Positions 31,357 to 47,591 of a stretch of 64,000 nt of DNA are shown here, piece by piece. Origin of the DNA: Nocardioides marmorisolisilvae (GTDB lineage: Bacteria; Actinomycetota; Actinomycetes; Propionibacteriales; Nocardioidaceae); NCBI RefSeq assembly GCF_031656915.1, contig NZ_CP134227.1:3286001-3350000 (forward strand). The letters run 5' to 3'. The position numbers and the translations under genes were made by a program. The notes below the pieces were generated by a model. It saw only the letters and a program-made list of their open reading frames with translations, was not told the DNA's origin and did not search any database. Numbering within the stretch: position 1 is the stretch's first letter; each line of letters begins with the position of its first letter.

Positions 31357-32435
31357 CGCAGTCGGACATGCACGAGGCGCTGAAGGCCAGCTGGTGGTTC
31401 GGTGAGCGGACCCGGGTCGGCGGCCGCTTCTTCTCCGACGTACTCCTCGACGAGCTGGCTCGGCACGAGGTGGCGAGCAGCGTGCTGCTCCGCGCCACCG
31501 CAGGGTTCGGGCTCGCCCACCACCTGCGCGGCGACCAGCTGTTGACGATGTCCGAGGACCCCTCCGTCCTCGCGATCGCGGTCGACCGCGCCGAGCGGAT
31601 GGAGGCGCTGCTGCCCGAGCTCGCCGACCTGCTTCCCCGGGGGATGCTGACCGTGGAGCGCGCCCGGCTCGCGGACCTGCTGCCCGACACGCTGCCGGGC
31701 GGCCTCGACGAGGCGATCAAGCTGACCGTCCATCTCGGCCGGCACGAGCGGATCGGCGACCGACGCGGGCACCTCGTCGTGTGCGACCTGCTGCATGCGC
31801 ACGGCGTCGCCGGGGCGTCGGTGCTGCTCGGCGTCGACGGGACCAGCCGGGGGATCCGGGAGCGGGCCCGCTTCTGGGACCGCAACGTGGACGTGCCGGC
31901 GATGGTGGTCGCAGTGGGCGCGGGTGAGGACGTGGCCCGGGCCTTCGGGCAGTTGCGCGCCCTGCTCCCGGCGGCCACCATGACGGTCGAGCGGGTCCGG
32001 GTCTGCAAGCGCGACGGGGTCCTGCTGGCGCGGCCGCACCCGTTGCCCACCCACGATGCATCCGGGCTCGGCCTGTGGCAGAAGCTCAGCGTCTACACGT
32101 CCGAGTCGGACCAGCACGCGGGCCAGCCGATCCATCGGGCGCTGGTGCGCCGGCTGCGGTCCGGTGGGGCCCGAGGCGCGACGGCGGTCCGCGGCGTCTG
32201 GGGCTACCACGGCGACCACCGCCCGCACGGGGACCGGTTGCTGCAGTTGGGGCGCCGGGTGCCGGTCGTGACCTTCGTGGTCGACACCCCCGACCGCATC
32301 GAGGCGGCCTTCCAGGTCATCGACGAGGTCACCGGCGAGCGCGGGCTGGTCACCTCGGAGATGGTGCCGGCGCTGCGTTACTCCGGGCCGGGTACCGCGC
32401 TGGGCGGCGTCACGCGGGCACGGCACCGCTACTGA
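31353..32435 (+). CDS. Triple DUF190 (PII-like) protein of the fluoride operon
   Basis: The 360-residue protein carries three DUF190-type repeats, at about residues 14-106, 121-216 and 242-342. Each has a beta-alpha-beta core with a GxxGATxxxGVxGxG-like motif (VAGASVLLGVDGTSRGIR; ARGATAVRGVWGYHGDHR; the first copy is degenerate) and a second half with VVxxVxxxERxxA. DUF190 proteins resemble the trimeric PII signalling fold and are often next to crcB. A single-chain triplet could mimic the trimer. GTG start, coupled to crcB. Confidence 0.82.
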   Translation: MTQSDMHEALKASWWFGERTRVGGRFFSDVLLDELARHEVASSVLLRATAGFGLAHHLRGDQLLTMSEDPSVLAIAVDRAERMEALLPELADLLPRGMLTVERARLADLLPDTLPGGLDEAIKLTVHLGRHERIGDRRGHLVVCDLLHAHGVAGASVLLGVDGTSRGIRERARFWDRNVDVPAMVVAVGAGEDVARAFGQLRALLPAATMTVERVRVCKRDGVLLARPHPLPTHDASGLGLWQKLSVYTSESDQHAGQPIHRALVRRLRSGGARGATAVRGVWGYHGDHRPHGDRLLQLGRRVPVVTFVVDTPDRIEAAFQVIDEVTGERGLVTSEMVPALRYSGPGTALGGVTRARHRY

Positions 32436-32450
32436 CGTCGTACGACGGGC

Positions 32451-33125
32451 TCACTCGAACCGCGGCGGCGCGGACTCATGGCGCTGCAATGCCTCCCGGG
32501 CCCATCGAGGCAGGATGAAGACCCCCTCGGCCTCGACCGTGGTCTCGCCGTCGGCGTCGCGCATCACTCCGCGGACGAAGGTCTTCACGCCCTCGCGACG
32601 GTCGATCCACGCCTCCGCGGAGCATTTCCCCAGCGGCGTGTTCTTCCGGTAGCGCAGCGTCAGGGTGCCGGTCATCCCCGGAGTGCCCCCGTCGGCGGCG
32701 GCCTCGCCGAAGACCTGGTCGAGCACGAGCGCGATCACGCCGCCGTGCACCATCGTCGGCGGGCCCTCGTAGAGCGCGTTGAGCACGAACTCGCTGCGGG
32801 CCCGGCCGTCGCCGGTGCGCTCGATCTCCAGGGGTACGGCGACGGGGTTCCGCAGGCCCACCACCGCGTTGCCGTGCCCGCGGACAGTGCCACCGCTGGT
32901 GAGCTGGACCCCGAACGAGCCGGGGATCTGGGCGGCCCGCAGCCGTTCGGTCAGCGCCTCGATCTCGTGGCGGACCTGGTCGGCCGCCTCCGGGTCGATC
33001 GTGGTGCGCAGCGAGGCCTCGGCGAGCTCGCGGATGCTCTGGGCGAGTCCCCCGAAGACCTCGCGCTCGGCCTCGATCTCCTCGGTGGACATCTCCACGA
33101 CGTCGTACCGGAACGGTGCAGTCAT
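32451..33125 (-). CDS. PaaI-type hotdog thioesterase with N-terminal extension
   Basis: The 224-residue protein has a hotdog domain in its C-terminal two thirds (YEGPPTMVHGGVIALVLDQVFGEAAA, then LTLRYRKNTPLGKCSAEAWID). HGG and the following acidic Asp are the family active-site features. The first 70 residues are helical and charged. It converges with the DUF190 gene and diverges from a second hotdog gene 60 bp away. It probably hydrolyses an acyl-CoA; the substrate is unknown. Confidence 0.78.
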   Translation of the reverse strand: MTAPFRYDVVEMSTEEIEAEREVFGGLAQSIRELAEASLRTTIDPEAADQVRHEIEALTERLRAAQIPGSFGVQLTSGGTVRGHGNAVVGLRNPVAVPLEIERTGDGRARSEFVLNALYEGPPTMVHGGVIALVLDQVFGEAAADGGTPGMTGTLTLRYRKNTPLGKCSAEAWIDRREGVKTFVRGVMRDADGETTVEAEGVFILPRWAREALQRHESAPPRFE

Positions 33126-33185
33126 GACCGACACCCTAGAGACCCTGGTGGACCACCCCCGAGTGGTGCCCGCGATGATGGGCCC

Positions 33186-33608
33186 ATGACGACACAGGCA
33201 GACCAGGGCGGCTTCCCCGGCGCGGAGGACCTCGCCGGCGCGTTCATCGAGCACCTCGGGCTGGAGTTCGACGAGGTGGAGGAGGGCCGGGTCACTGCCC
33301 ACTGGACCGCGGCCGCACACCTTCACCAGCCCTACGGGATCTTGCACGGGGGCGTGCATTGCAGCGTCGTCGAGACGTTGGCCAGCGTCGGCGCGGCGAC
33401 GTGGCTCGGGGACAGGGGCAAGGTCGTCGGGGTCAACAACAACACCGACTTCTTCCGTGCCGTGAGCGAGGGGGACCTGCGCTCGACTGCGACCCCGCTG
33501 CACCGAGGCCGCTCCCAGCAGCTCTGGCTCGTGGAGACCCTCGACGACCAGGACCGGGTCGTCGCCCGCGGCCAGGTCCGGCTGCAGAACCTCTACCCGA
33601 CGGCCTGA
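33186..33608 (+). CDS. PaaI-type hotdog thioesterase
   Basis: The 140-residue protein is a compact hotdog enzyme with HQPYGILHGGVHCSVVETLASVGAA, where HGG and the later Glu are catalytic, and NNNTDFFRAVSEGDLRSTATPLHRGRSQQLW. It is the size and pattern of PaaI/YbdB-type acyl-CoA thioesterases. The ATG at 33,186 is used. Confidence 0.82.
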   Translation: MTTQADQGGFPGAEDLAGAFIEHLGLEFDEVEEGRVTAHWTAAAHLHQPYGILHGGVHCSVVETLASVGAATWLGDRGKVVGVNNNTDFFRAVSEGDLRSTATPLHRGRSQQLWLVETLDDQDRVVARGQVRLQNLYPTA

Positions 33609-33721
33609 CCCGGCGTACTGCTGTCTCCCTGCGAACCGCAGCTTTCCGTGGCGTCGAACCTGCGCCTTGCAGGGAAACAGGCGAGGTGGGTGACCCAGCC
33701 GCGGAACGTACAGCCTTCGGG

Positions 33722-33793
33722 TGGGCCCCGTGGGACTCGAACCCACAACCCGCGGATTAAAAGTCCGCTGCTCTGCCATTGAGCTAGAGGCCC
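33722..33793 (-). tRNA. tRNA-Lys (UUU)
   Basis: On the minus strand the acceptor GGGCCTC pairs with GGGGCCC (one G-U), D-stem GCTC is present, and the anticodon loop is CTTTTAA with anticodon TTT. The T-loop is TTCGAGT and the discriminator is A. CCA is not encoded. The 3' flank contains a long-spaced inverted repeat (TCCCTGC at 33,626 and GCAGGGA at 33,669) that may help termination. Confidence 0.95.
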
Positions 33794-33818
33794 GCGGTCG
33801 TCAGTATGGCCGACCCGG

Positions 33819-40859
<7,041 letters not shown>

Positions 40860-41251
40860 GTCCTGCCCCTCTCCTGGTCGTGCCGGGTCGATTGCGCCCT
40901 GGTCCAAGACTTCCACGCGTGCGGGCACGGCGTGTCGACTTACGGGCATTTTCGTTGCGTGTCACTGGTTCTCAGTGCCGCTCCATCGTCTCAACGACCG
41001 ACCTCACGGCAGGGCACGGCCCCCCGGGCCGACCCGCTCGGGCGGCGGTCTCGCCACGAGGTGCACTGACTTGGTAGTGTCGGCGGCGGCAGGATGCAAG
41101 TTCCAGCGGTTACATAACGCGGTTGGAGTTTGTGATCCAACGGCGTTTCAGCTCTTTGCTCAATGCTTGCGAGTCGGGACGACGTGTCACTGCATTCCTG
41201 CCGAGGCTGCCGATGTGGTGGTCTCTCGCCCCGTATAAGGAGAAATTGAGC
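40860..41251 (+). promoter_or_regulatory. Divergent regulatory region and long 5' leader of the cold shock gene
   Basis: No protein gene is supported in these 392 bp. The cold shock ATG is preceded by AAGGAGA (41,237-41,243). The stretch 41,090-41,250 has lower GC and would form a leader of 100-200 nt, as is usual for cspA-type mRNAs that fold in response to temperature. No promoter box could be assigned with confidence. Confidence 0.5.
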
Positions 41252-41455
41252 ATGGCTCAGGGCACCGTCAAGTGGTTCAACGCCGAGAAGGGCTTCGGCT
41301 TCATCGCACAGGAGAACGGCGGAGACGACGTCTTCGTGCACTACTCCGCGATCCAGTCGCAGGGTTACAAGTCCCTCGACGAGAACCAGAAGGTCGAGTT
41401 CGACGTCACCCAGGGTCCGAAGGGCCCCCAGGCGGAGAACGTTCGTCCTCTCTGA
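41252..41455 (+). CDS. cspA: Cold shock protein
   Basis: The 67-residue protein has the cold shock domain with both RNA-binding motifs: KGFGFI (RNP1) and VFVHY (RNP2), within [17 protein letters not shown]. It acts as an RNA chaperone. The length equals the usual actinobacterial CspA. A strong ribosome binding site lies upstream and a perfect palindromic terminator follows within 15 bp. Confidence 0.95.
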   Translation: MAQGTVKWFNAEKGFGFIAQENGGDDVFVHYSAIQSQGYKSLDENQKVEFDVTQGPKGPQAENVRPL

Positions 41456-41469
41456 CCTCATCGCACGCA

Positions 41470-41503
41470 AGCGGGGCCCCGACCAGCTGGTCGGGGCCCC
41501 GCT
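41470..41503 (+). terminator. Perfect 17-bp-arm palindromic terminator after cspA
   Basis: The 34 bp are a perfect palindrome with arms AGCGGGGCCCCGACCAG and its complement. In RNA it gives a very stable hairpin. It is followed by CTGCGTCTC without a T-run and may act in both directions. Confidence 0.85.
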
Positions 41504-41626
41504 CTGCGTCTCGGGCCGAAGCGTGTCCGGCGTTGCGCCCCGGGGAGTAGGTTTCCAGGCAAGACCCTCGGGGTATACGTGGCGACGGCGTGGCCGTCGG
41601 ATGCCTTGCTGGGGAGGTTGGACAAG

Positions 41627-41830
41627 GTGGATCCACTCGACGTCGAGCTTGAGGACTCTGCCCTCCTGAGCGAGGTCGAGATCACCGCCGCCCTCATCGT
41701 GGCCGCGAACCAGGCCAAGGGCCCCCTCTCGCTGGCCGAGATCGACGCCGTGCTGGGTCTGCCGGACCGATCCGAGACGACCCCGATCGACTCTGGACCG
41801 GCGCCGTCCGGGCGCGCCCAGGCGCAGTGA
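41627..41830 (+). CDS. Small conserved actinobacterial protein upstream of the Pit operon
   Basis: The 67-residue protein (LEDSALLSEVEITAALIVAANQAKGPLSLAEIDAVLGL) is helical, with an acidic N-terminus and a Pro/Ala-rich tail. The GTG at 41,627 is chosen because GGGGAGG lies 9 bp upstream; a GTG at 41,579 is also in frame. I recognise it as a small actinobacterial protein with no known function. Confidence 0.6.
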   Translation: MDPLDVELEDSALLSEVEITAALIVAANQAKGPLSLAEIDAVLGLPDRSETTPIDSGPAPSGRAQAQ

Positions 41831-41955
41831 GCTGCCCCCGCCCGATGTGCTGATCCTCACCCCCGCGGTGCACCTCGACTGACCGGGTTGCGCCGTCGGG
41901 TGTTGGTGCGCCTAGCATGAGGACCGTTCTGATGCCGCACACCAGGAGACCAGTA

Positions 41956-42573
41956 GTGGCGTTGCGCTTCAAACCCGTCGACTCCGCCTTCTATGACCTG
42001 CTGGCAGAGTCCGCCAGGCGCCTCGTCGACGGGGCCGGTCTCCTCGCGGAGATGCTCGTCGAGGGCTGTGACCGCAAGGACGTCGCCCGCCGGATGCGGG
42101 ATGCCGAGCACGCTGCCGACGAGACCACTCACGAGATCGTCCGGCGGGTCAACAGCACCTTCGTGACTCCCTTCGACCGTGAGGACATCTATGCGCTGTC
42201 CTCCCAGCTCGACGACTGCATGGACTTCATGGAGGAGGCCGTCGACCTGACCTTGCTCTACGAGGTCGAGCAGCTACCCGGCGAGCTGGCCGAGATCGTC
42301 GAGATCATCCGGCACTGCGCCGACCTGACCGCCGAGGCGATGCCGAAGCTGAAGAGCATGAAGGACCTCGAGGAGTACTGGATCGAGGTCAACCGGCTGG
42401 AGAACGCCGGCGACAAGTACTACCGACGTACGGTCGCGAAGCTGTTCAGCGGACAGTACGAAGCGCTCGAGGTGCTCAAGCTCAAGGACATCGTGGACTC
42501 GCTCGAGAGTGCGGTGGACGCCTTCGAGCGAGTGGCGAACACCGTCGAGCAGATCCACGTCAAGGAGTCCTGA
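41956..42573 (+). CDS. DUF47 / PhoU-like regulator of the Pit phosphate transporter
   Basis: The 205-residue protein is all-helical, with the DUF47 signatures RMRDAEHAADETTHEIVRRVNSTFVTPFDREDIYALSSQLDDCMDFMEEAVDL and later VNRLENAGDKYYRR. These bind metal clusters in PhoU-like folds. A GTG after AGGAG is the likely start. The Pit permease starts 3 bp after its stop, the standard pairing in which DUF47 modulates phosphate uptake. Confidence 0.88.
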   Translation: MALRFKPVDSAFYDLLAESARRLVDGAGLLAEMLVEGCDRKDVARRMRDAEHAADETTHEIVRRVNSTFVTPFDREDIYALSSQLDDCMDFMEEAVDLTLLYEVEQLPGELAEIVEIIRHCADLTAEAMPKLKSMKDLEEYWIEVNRLENAGDKYYRRTVAKLFSGQYEALEVLKLKDIVDSLESAVDAFERVANTVEQIHVKES

Positions 42574-42576
42574 ACG

Positions 42577-43584
42577 GTGGAGCTCGCCATCGTCATGACG
42601 GTGGTGGCCGTTGCCCTCGCGTTCGACTTCACGAACGGTTTCCACGACGCTGCGAACGCGATCGCCACCTCGGTGTCGACGCGGGCGCTGACCCCACGGA
42701 TCGCGCTGACCGTCGCCGCGGTGATGAACTTCGTCGGCGCCCTGCTCGGCCAGGAGGTCGCGCACACCGTCAGCGACGTGATCAACACCGACACCGTGCA
42801 CGTCAACCACGGCCTGGTGATCGTCCTGGCCGGCCTGCTCGGTGCGATCAGCTGGAACCTGATCACCTGGTACTTCGGACTCCCGTCCTCGTCCTCGCAC
42901 GCCCTGATCGGCGGCCTGGTGGGGGCGGCGATGGTTGCGGGCGCCACCGTGCACTGGACGACCATCGTCGACAAGGTGCTCATTCCGATGGTCGTCTCGC
43001 CTGTGGTCGGCTTCGCGGCCGCGTTCGTGGTGATGCTGGCGATCATGTGGCTGCTGCGCCGGCGCAACCCGCACCGGGTGCAACGGGGCTTTCGGCTGGC
43101 CCAGACGGTCTCGGCGTCGGCCCTCGCCCTCGGCCACGGCCTGCAGGACGCCCAGAAGACGATGGGTGTCATCTTCCTGGCACTGGTCACCAGCGGCCAC
43201 GCAGCCGCCAGCGACTCGCTGCCGCTCTGGGTGGTGATCGTGGCCGCGACCGCGATCTCGCTGGGTACCTACTCCGGCGGCTTCCGGATCATGCGCACCC
43301 TGGGTCGCAAGATCATCCACCTCTCCCCGGTGAGCGCGTTCTCCGCGGAGGCGGTCGGAGCCAGCGTGCTCTACACCACCGCGTTCTTCTTCCACGCCCC
43401 GATCTCCACCACCCACACGATCACCTCGGCGATCATGGGCGCCGGCGCGACCAAGCGCTTCTCGGCCGTGCGCTGGGGCGTGGCCCGCTCCATCCTCACC
43501 GCCTGGGTGCTCACCTTCCCCGCAGCAGGTGGCGCCGCAGCGCTGGTGTATCTCGTGCTCAGGTTCGTGCTCCGGCTGCCCTGA
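42577..43584 (+). CDS. pit: Low-affinity inorganic phosphate transporter (Pit)
   Basis: The 335-residue membrane protein has both halves of the Pit duplication: FDFTNGFHDAANAIATSVSTRAL near the N-terminus and ALGHGLQDAQKTMGVI in the second half, with GLPSSSSHALIGG and ISTTHTITSAIMGAG loops. About ten membrane helices are visible. It imports metal-phosphate with protons and forms an operon with the DUF47 gene. Confidence 0.93.
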   Translation: MELAIVMTVVAVALAFDFTNGFHDAANAIATSVSTRALTPRIALTVAAVMNFVGALLGQEVAHTVSDVINTDTVHVNHGLVIVLAGLLGAISWNLITWYFGLPSSSSHALIGGLVGAAMVAGATVHWTTIVDKVLIPMVVSPVVGFAAAFVVMLAIMWLLRRRNPHRVQRGFRLAQTVSASALALGHGLQDAQKTMGVIFLALVTSGHAAASDSLPLWVVIVAATAISLGTYSGGFRIMRTLGRKIIHLSPVSAFSAEAVGASVLYTTAFFFHAPISTTHTITSAIMGAGATKRFSAVRWGVARSILTAWVLTFPAAGGAAALVYLVLRFVLRLP

Positions 43585-43605
43585 CCAGCGCCGTACGCCG
43601 TGCCC

Positions 43606-44028
43606 TCAGCGCGTCGCCCGCCAGCTCCAGCCCAGCAGTCCCAGCGCCAGCGCTCCGGACACGATCAGCGTCCCGCCGGTGCCCCAGCCGCCGATCAGCC
43701 AGTAGCGCTCGTGCACCGGCCACCAGTCCGGCGCGGCGGGGGAGATCCCCCAGAGCACGCCGACGCCGACCAGGGTGAGGGCGGCCGCCGTCGAGAGCAG
43801 CACCCGAGGCCAGGTCGCCACCCCCTCCCGCGCGGCGCGCAGCGCTCGTTCGCGGACCGGGTGCATCCGGCGCTCGGCCCACGCGTACTGCTCGGAGAGC
43901 ACCAGCAGCCCGACGAACAGGAGCAGCAGGCCCGGCCCGGGGAGGACGAGGGCAGCCATCCCGAGGAGCACCAGCGTCCAGCCGAGCACCTCCAACAGCA
44001 GCCGTCGCGTCGCAGCTCGCACGCCCAT
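43606..44028 (-). CDS. PGPGW-motif membrane protein
   Basis: The 140-residue protein has a hydrophobic hairpin near the start containing LVLPGPGLLLLFVGLLVLS, the PGPGW-family core with W replaced by L. A cytoplasmic charged segment (ERRMHPVRERALRA) and two further helices follow. The function of the family is unknown. It converges with pit. Confidence 0.7.
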   Translation of the reverse strand: MGVRAATRRLLLEVLGWTLVLLGMAALVLPGPGLLLLFVGLLVLSEQYAWAERRMHPVRERALRAAREGVATWPRVLLSTAAALTLVGVGVLWGISPAAPDWWPVHERYWLIGGWGTGGTLIVSGALALGLLGWSWRATR

Positions 44029-44057
44029 GCGGGAAATGATGACAGCCGGGTGGGTAC

Positions 44058-44939
44058 TCAGGCCCGCTCGGTGGCGACGACGCGGCCACGGCGACGGTGG
44101 CAGACCGCCGACTCCGCCGGTGCGAGCGGTTCCTCGTGCACGCCGAGCCGCTCGAGGAGGACCGGCAGCACCGGCCGGTGGGTGCAGACCGCGATCGACG
44201 CGCGGTCATCGAGCAACCGGGCGGCCAGTGCATCGACGTCGGCCGGGCTGCAGCCCTCTTCGCTGAGCGCGACGTCCTCCTCCGCGACCAGGTCGTGTGC
44301 CTCCAGGAAGGGCGCGACGGTCTGCATGCAGCGCACGCTGGGCGAGGTGACCACCCGGCTGACGCCAAAGGCCGACAGCACCGATGCCAGCGCGGCCGCC
44401 TGCTCCCTGCCCGCGGGGGTGAGCGGTCGCTCCTGGTCCGCGCGATGCCAGGTCCGCCGGGCTCGCGCCGCGGCATGGCGCAGCACCACCAGGGCGTCGG
44501 TCCGCTTCGGGGTACGGCGGAAGGCCGCGAGCAGGCTTCGGTCGAGCTCGTGGCTGAGCCGGCCGACGGCGTCGTCCACCGGCAGCCAGGCCAACGCGTC
44601 GATCTCGTCGTTCACGGGGTAGCCCGACAGGTCGCCGTCGACCTCGGGGTCGCCGATCACCCGGCCGACCCAGTAGTGCACGGTCTTGGTCCGCCCGCGG
44701 GAGACGACGTACTGCTGCAGCGGCAGCGGGCGGCCCAGCCGCACCCGCACCCCGGTCTCCTCGAGGACCTCGCGGACGGCGGTCGCGGCGATGTGCTCGC
44801 CGGGGTCGCGCTTTCCCTTGGGGAAGGACCAGTCGTCGTACTTCGGTCGGTGCACCAGCAGCACCTCGCGCCCGCCACCGCTGCGACTGCGGCGGGTGAC
44901 GACTGCGCCGGCGGCGACGACCTCGGCGGGCTGGGGCAT
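44058..44939 (-). CDS. Nudix hydrolase fused to a histidine phosphatase (MutT1-like)
   Basis: The N-terminal Nudix domain has the full box GKRDPGEHIAATAVREVLEETGV (about 43-65). A histidine-phosphatase domain starts near residue 148 (LVVLRHAAARARRTW), with the second His in VCTHRPVLPVLL. RHG is RHA here. The two-domain order equals mycobacterial MutT1, which hydrolyses 8-oxo-GTP and diadenosine polyphosphates. The 293-residue length fits that family. It lies near ppk1 and pit, as in many actinobacteria. Confidence 0.88.
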   Translation of the reverse strand: MPQPAEVVAAGAVVTRRSRSGGGREVLLVHRPKYDDWSFPKGKRDPGEHIAATAVREVLEETGVRVRLGRPLPLQQYVVSRGRTKTVHYWVGRVIGDPEVDGDLSGYPVNDEIDALAWLPVDDAVGRLSHELDRSLLAAFRRTPKRTDALVVLRHAAARARRTWHRADQERPLTPAGREQAAALASVLSAFGVSRVVTSPSVRCMQTVAPFLEAHDLVAEEDVALSEEGCSPADVDALAARLLDDRASIAVCTHRPVLPVLLERLGVHEEPLAPAESAVCHRRRGRVVATERA

Positions 44940-44983
44940 GCCAGTAGTCTCACATCGGCAGTCTCAAGGGCGAGGAGGAGCGC

Positions 44984-46054
44984 GTGCGCACACGCTGGCT
45001 TGTCGGCGGTCTCGTGCTCGTGGTCCTGGCCGGCCTCGGGTACGCCGGCAGCGTGGTGTGGGGGCGCGCGCACCGCACCGATCTCGAGCGCGCGGTGTCA
45101 CTGGTGCCGGCGGCGACCCAGCGGCTGTCCTTCACCGACTGGGCGGCGGTACGCCGCAGCCTGCACGTGCCGACGACCGCGGCTCCGTCCCCCACGACCG
45201 TCACGAAATGGCTGAACCGCGCCTACGACCGCGACCTGTCGACGGTGTCGAGCATCTCCGACTCCGCGCGGGCGCTGGCCGAGCACTACGGCTGGTCGCC
45301 CGGAAACGCCGACTGGGAGGCCTACGCGCAGGCGGGGTCCGGGTCCGCGATGGTGCTCCGGATGGCGGACCAGGTCAGCTTCGACGCCCTCGCCGGACAC
45401 CTGCGCGAGCTGGGGTACACCAAGCCCTCGAGCGAGACCGGGGTCTGGCTCGGCGGCGCCGACCTGGTGGGCCCGCTCGATCCCAGCCTCACCCCCGAGG
45501 TGCAGTACGTCGTCCTGCTGGCCGACCAGCACCTGGTGATCAGCAGCGACACCGCGTCGTACGCCGAGACTGCGGCGCGGGCCGCCCAGGGCAAGGGCGC
45601 CTCACTGGCCGCGACCTCCTCGGTGACCGACATGATCGGGCGCATCGGCGAGCCGGGCGCCGCGATGATCTGGGCGCGCGACTTCGCCTGCAAGGATCTC
45701 GCGATGGCCCATGCCGACAGAGCGTCGCAGCGCCAGGCCGACCAGCTGATCGCCGCGGCCGGGCGCACCAGCCCGCTCTCGGGACTGGTGATGGCGCTCT
45801 CGCCCGGTCGGGTGCTCACCATCGCGGAGGAGTTCGAGTCCTCCGACCAGGCGCGCGAGAACCTCCGCGCCCGAGCACGTCTCGCCGTCGGGGAGGCCGT
45901 GGGGCGGGGCGAGTCGACGTTCAACGACGATCTCAAGCTGACCGCGTCGAAGGCCGTCGGCTCTACAGTTCTCCTGACCATGAGACCCCGTAGCGCCGGC
46001 GTGTTCCCGCTCTCGTCGCTCTACAGCGGCCCGGTCATCTTCGCCACCTGCTGA
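44984..46054 (+). CDS. Secreted or membrane-anchored protein of unknown function
   Basis: The 356-residue GTG-initiated protein has an N-terminal signal anchor (RTRWLVGGLVLVVLAGLGYAGSVVWG). The extracytoplasmic part alternates helices and strands (LSFTDWAAVRRSLHVP... SFDALAGHLRELGYTKPSSETGVWLGG). This resembles actinobacterial lipoprotein-like proteins of unknown function, but it lacks a lipobox Cys. It is divergent from the Nudix gene, and the flippase begins 13 bp downstream. Confidence 0.6.
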   Translation: MRTRWLVGGLVLVVLAGLGYAGSVVWGRAHRTDLERAVSLVPAATQRLSFTDWAAVRRSLHVPTTAAPSPTTVTKWLNRAYDRDLSTVSSISDSARALAEHYGWSPGNADWEAYAQAGSGSAMVLRMADQVSFDALAGHLRELGYTKPSSETGVWLGGADLVGPLDPSLTPEVQYVVLLADQHLVISSDTASYAETAARAAQGKGASLAATSSVTDMIGRIGEPGAAMIWARDFACKDLAMAHADRASQRQADQLIAAAGRTSPLSGLVMALSPGRVLTIAEEFESSDQARENLRARARLAVGEAVGRGESTFNDDLKLTASKAVGSTVLLTMRPRSAGVFPLSSLYSGPVIFATC

Positions 46055-46067
46055 CTCGAGGACCACC

Positions 46068-47591
46068 ATGCCCCCACCAGGCGCCGCGCGGCCCGAGCGG
46101 GCGAGAACGACGCGCGAGCACGCGCTGCGCGGTGCCCTGACGATGGGCGGCAGCCAGTTCGCCCGCATCGTGCTGCAGGCCATGAGCATCGTCGTCCTTG
46201 CGCGCCTGCTGAGCCCGTCGGACTACGGACTCATCGCCATGGTCACCGCGATCGTCGGTGTCGCCGAGGTGCTGCGTGACTTCGGACTGACCTTCGCCTC
46301 GGTGCAGGCGAAGGTGATGACCCGCGAGCTCCAGGACAACCTGTTCTGGCTCAACGCGCTGGCCGGGTTGGTGCTCAGCGTGGCGGCTTATTTCGCTGCC
46401 GTACCCATTGCCGACCTCTACGGCGAGCCGCGGCTGGTCCCGATCACGCACGTCGTGTGCTGGGTCTTCTTGATCAACGGGATCAGTGCGCAGGCCCGGG
46501 CGGACCTCAACCGACGTCTGCGATTCGGGACCTTGGCCCTCGGCGACACCGGCGCCGTGCTGATCGGCTTCGTCGCCACCCTGGTCGCCGCCCTGCTCGG
46601 CGCGGGCTACTGGGCCCTGGTCGTTCAGCTCGTGCTGCCCACGATCCTGGCCACGGTCTTCTATCTCGTCGCGGCAGGCTGGATTCCGGGTCGCTACCAC
46701 CGCGAGGTGAGCACCATGGCCATGCTGCGCTACGGCGCTTCGCTGGTGGCCAACCAAGTGTTGAACTACGCGATGATCAACTCCGACTCGGTGATCATCG
46801 GCACCCGGCTCGGGGCGGCGAGCCTGGGCATCTACGACCGAGCGTTCCAGCTGCTGGCGCTGCCGCTGAGCAAGCTGAGCGTCCCGGCGACCAAGGTGGC
46901 GCTGCCGCTCCTGTCCCGGGTCCAGGCCGAGCCGGAGCGCTTCCGTCGGCTGCTGCTTCGCGGACAGACCGTGGTCGTGCACCCGGTGTTGCTGCTGTTC
47001 AGCGTGATGGTCGGCTTCGGGGAGATCCTGATCCCCCTCGTGCTCGGTGGTCAGTGGCACCCGGCGGTGGTGCCCTTCCAGATCCTGTGCTTCGGCGGGT
47101 GCCTCAATGCCCTGACCGTGGTGACCAACTGGGCCTTCATGGCGACGGGCTCGATGCGTGCCTACCTCAAGGTGACCGCTGTCACCGCGCCGGTGACCGT
47201 CGCCTGCATGTACGTCGGGTCGAGGTGGGGGATCGACGGAGTCGCCGCGGGCTTCACGCTGGGTACGGCGGCGTACTGGCCGATGAGCCTCTGGTGGCTG
47301 CGGCGCCAGCCGCAGGTGCCCGGCATCGTGTTGCTGCGTCGTGGACTGCGTGCCCTTCTCTGGCACGGGGCGCCCGGGGTCCTGGCCGCCTGGCTGGTGC
47401 ATCGTGGCGGAGCCAGCGCCGCATCCGGTGGGATCGCGCTGGCTGGCTATCTGGTGCTCTGGCTCGGAATCCTTGCAGCGCTGCCTCCGCTGCGCGACGA
47501 GGTGCGGGTGATCCTCGACCTGGTCCGTCGCCGGCTGCACCGGGCGGCCGCTCCGGATGCTGACCTCAGCGCCGGCGCCGGTGCAGGTTGA
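46068..47591 (+). CDS. Polysaccharide flippase (Wzx/RfbX type)
   Basis: The 507-residue integral membrane protein has about 14 helices and the MATE/Wzx-like opening [33 protein letters not shown], the recurring YG + LARLLSP signature of O-antigen/teichuronic flippases. It moves lipid-linked glycan across the membrane. It sits apart from the main glycan cluster, and its 3' end overlaps ppk1 by 26 bp. Confidence 0.85.
   Translation: MPPPGAARPERARTTREHALRGALTMGGSQFARIVLQAMSIVVLARLLSPSDYGLIAMVTAIVGVAEVLRDFGLTFASVQAKVMTRELQDNLFWLNALAGLVLSVAAYFAAVPIADLYGEPRLVPITHVVCWVFLINGISAQARADLNRRLRFGTLALGDTGAVLIGFVATLVAALLGAGYWALVVQLVLPTILATVFYLVAAGWIPGRYHREVSTMAMLRYGASLVANQVLNYAMINSDSVIIGTRLGAASLGIYDRAFQLLALPLSKLSVPATKVALPLLSRVQAEPERFRRLLLRGQTVVVHPVLLLFSVMVGFGEILIPLVLGGQWHPAVVPFQILCFGGCLNALTVVTNWAFMATGSMRAYLKVTAVTAPVTVACMYVGSRWGIDGVAAGFTLGTAAYWPMSLWWLRRQPQVPGIVLLRRGLRALLWHGAPGVLAAWLVHRGGASAASGGIALAGYLVLWLGILAALPPLRDEVRVILDLVRRRLHRAAAPDADLSAGAGAG

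Noticed and set aside
32436-32447. 12-bp palindrome CGTCGTACGACG between convergent genes as a terminator
   Set aside because: It has no loop or T-run, and CGTAC-type words are frequent in this genome, so chance is likely.
33126-33779. N-terminal extension of the hotdog thioesterase across tRNA-Lys
   Set aside because: The extension is antisense to the second thioesterase and translates the tRNA. The ATG at 33,125 fits the family.
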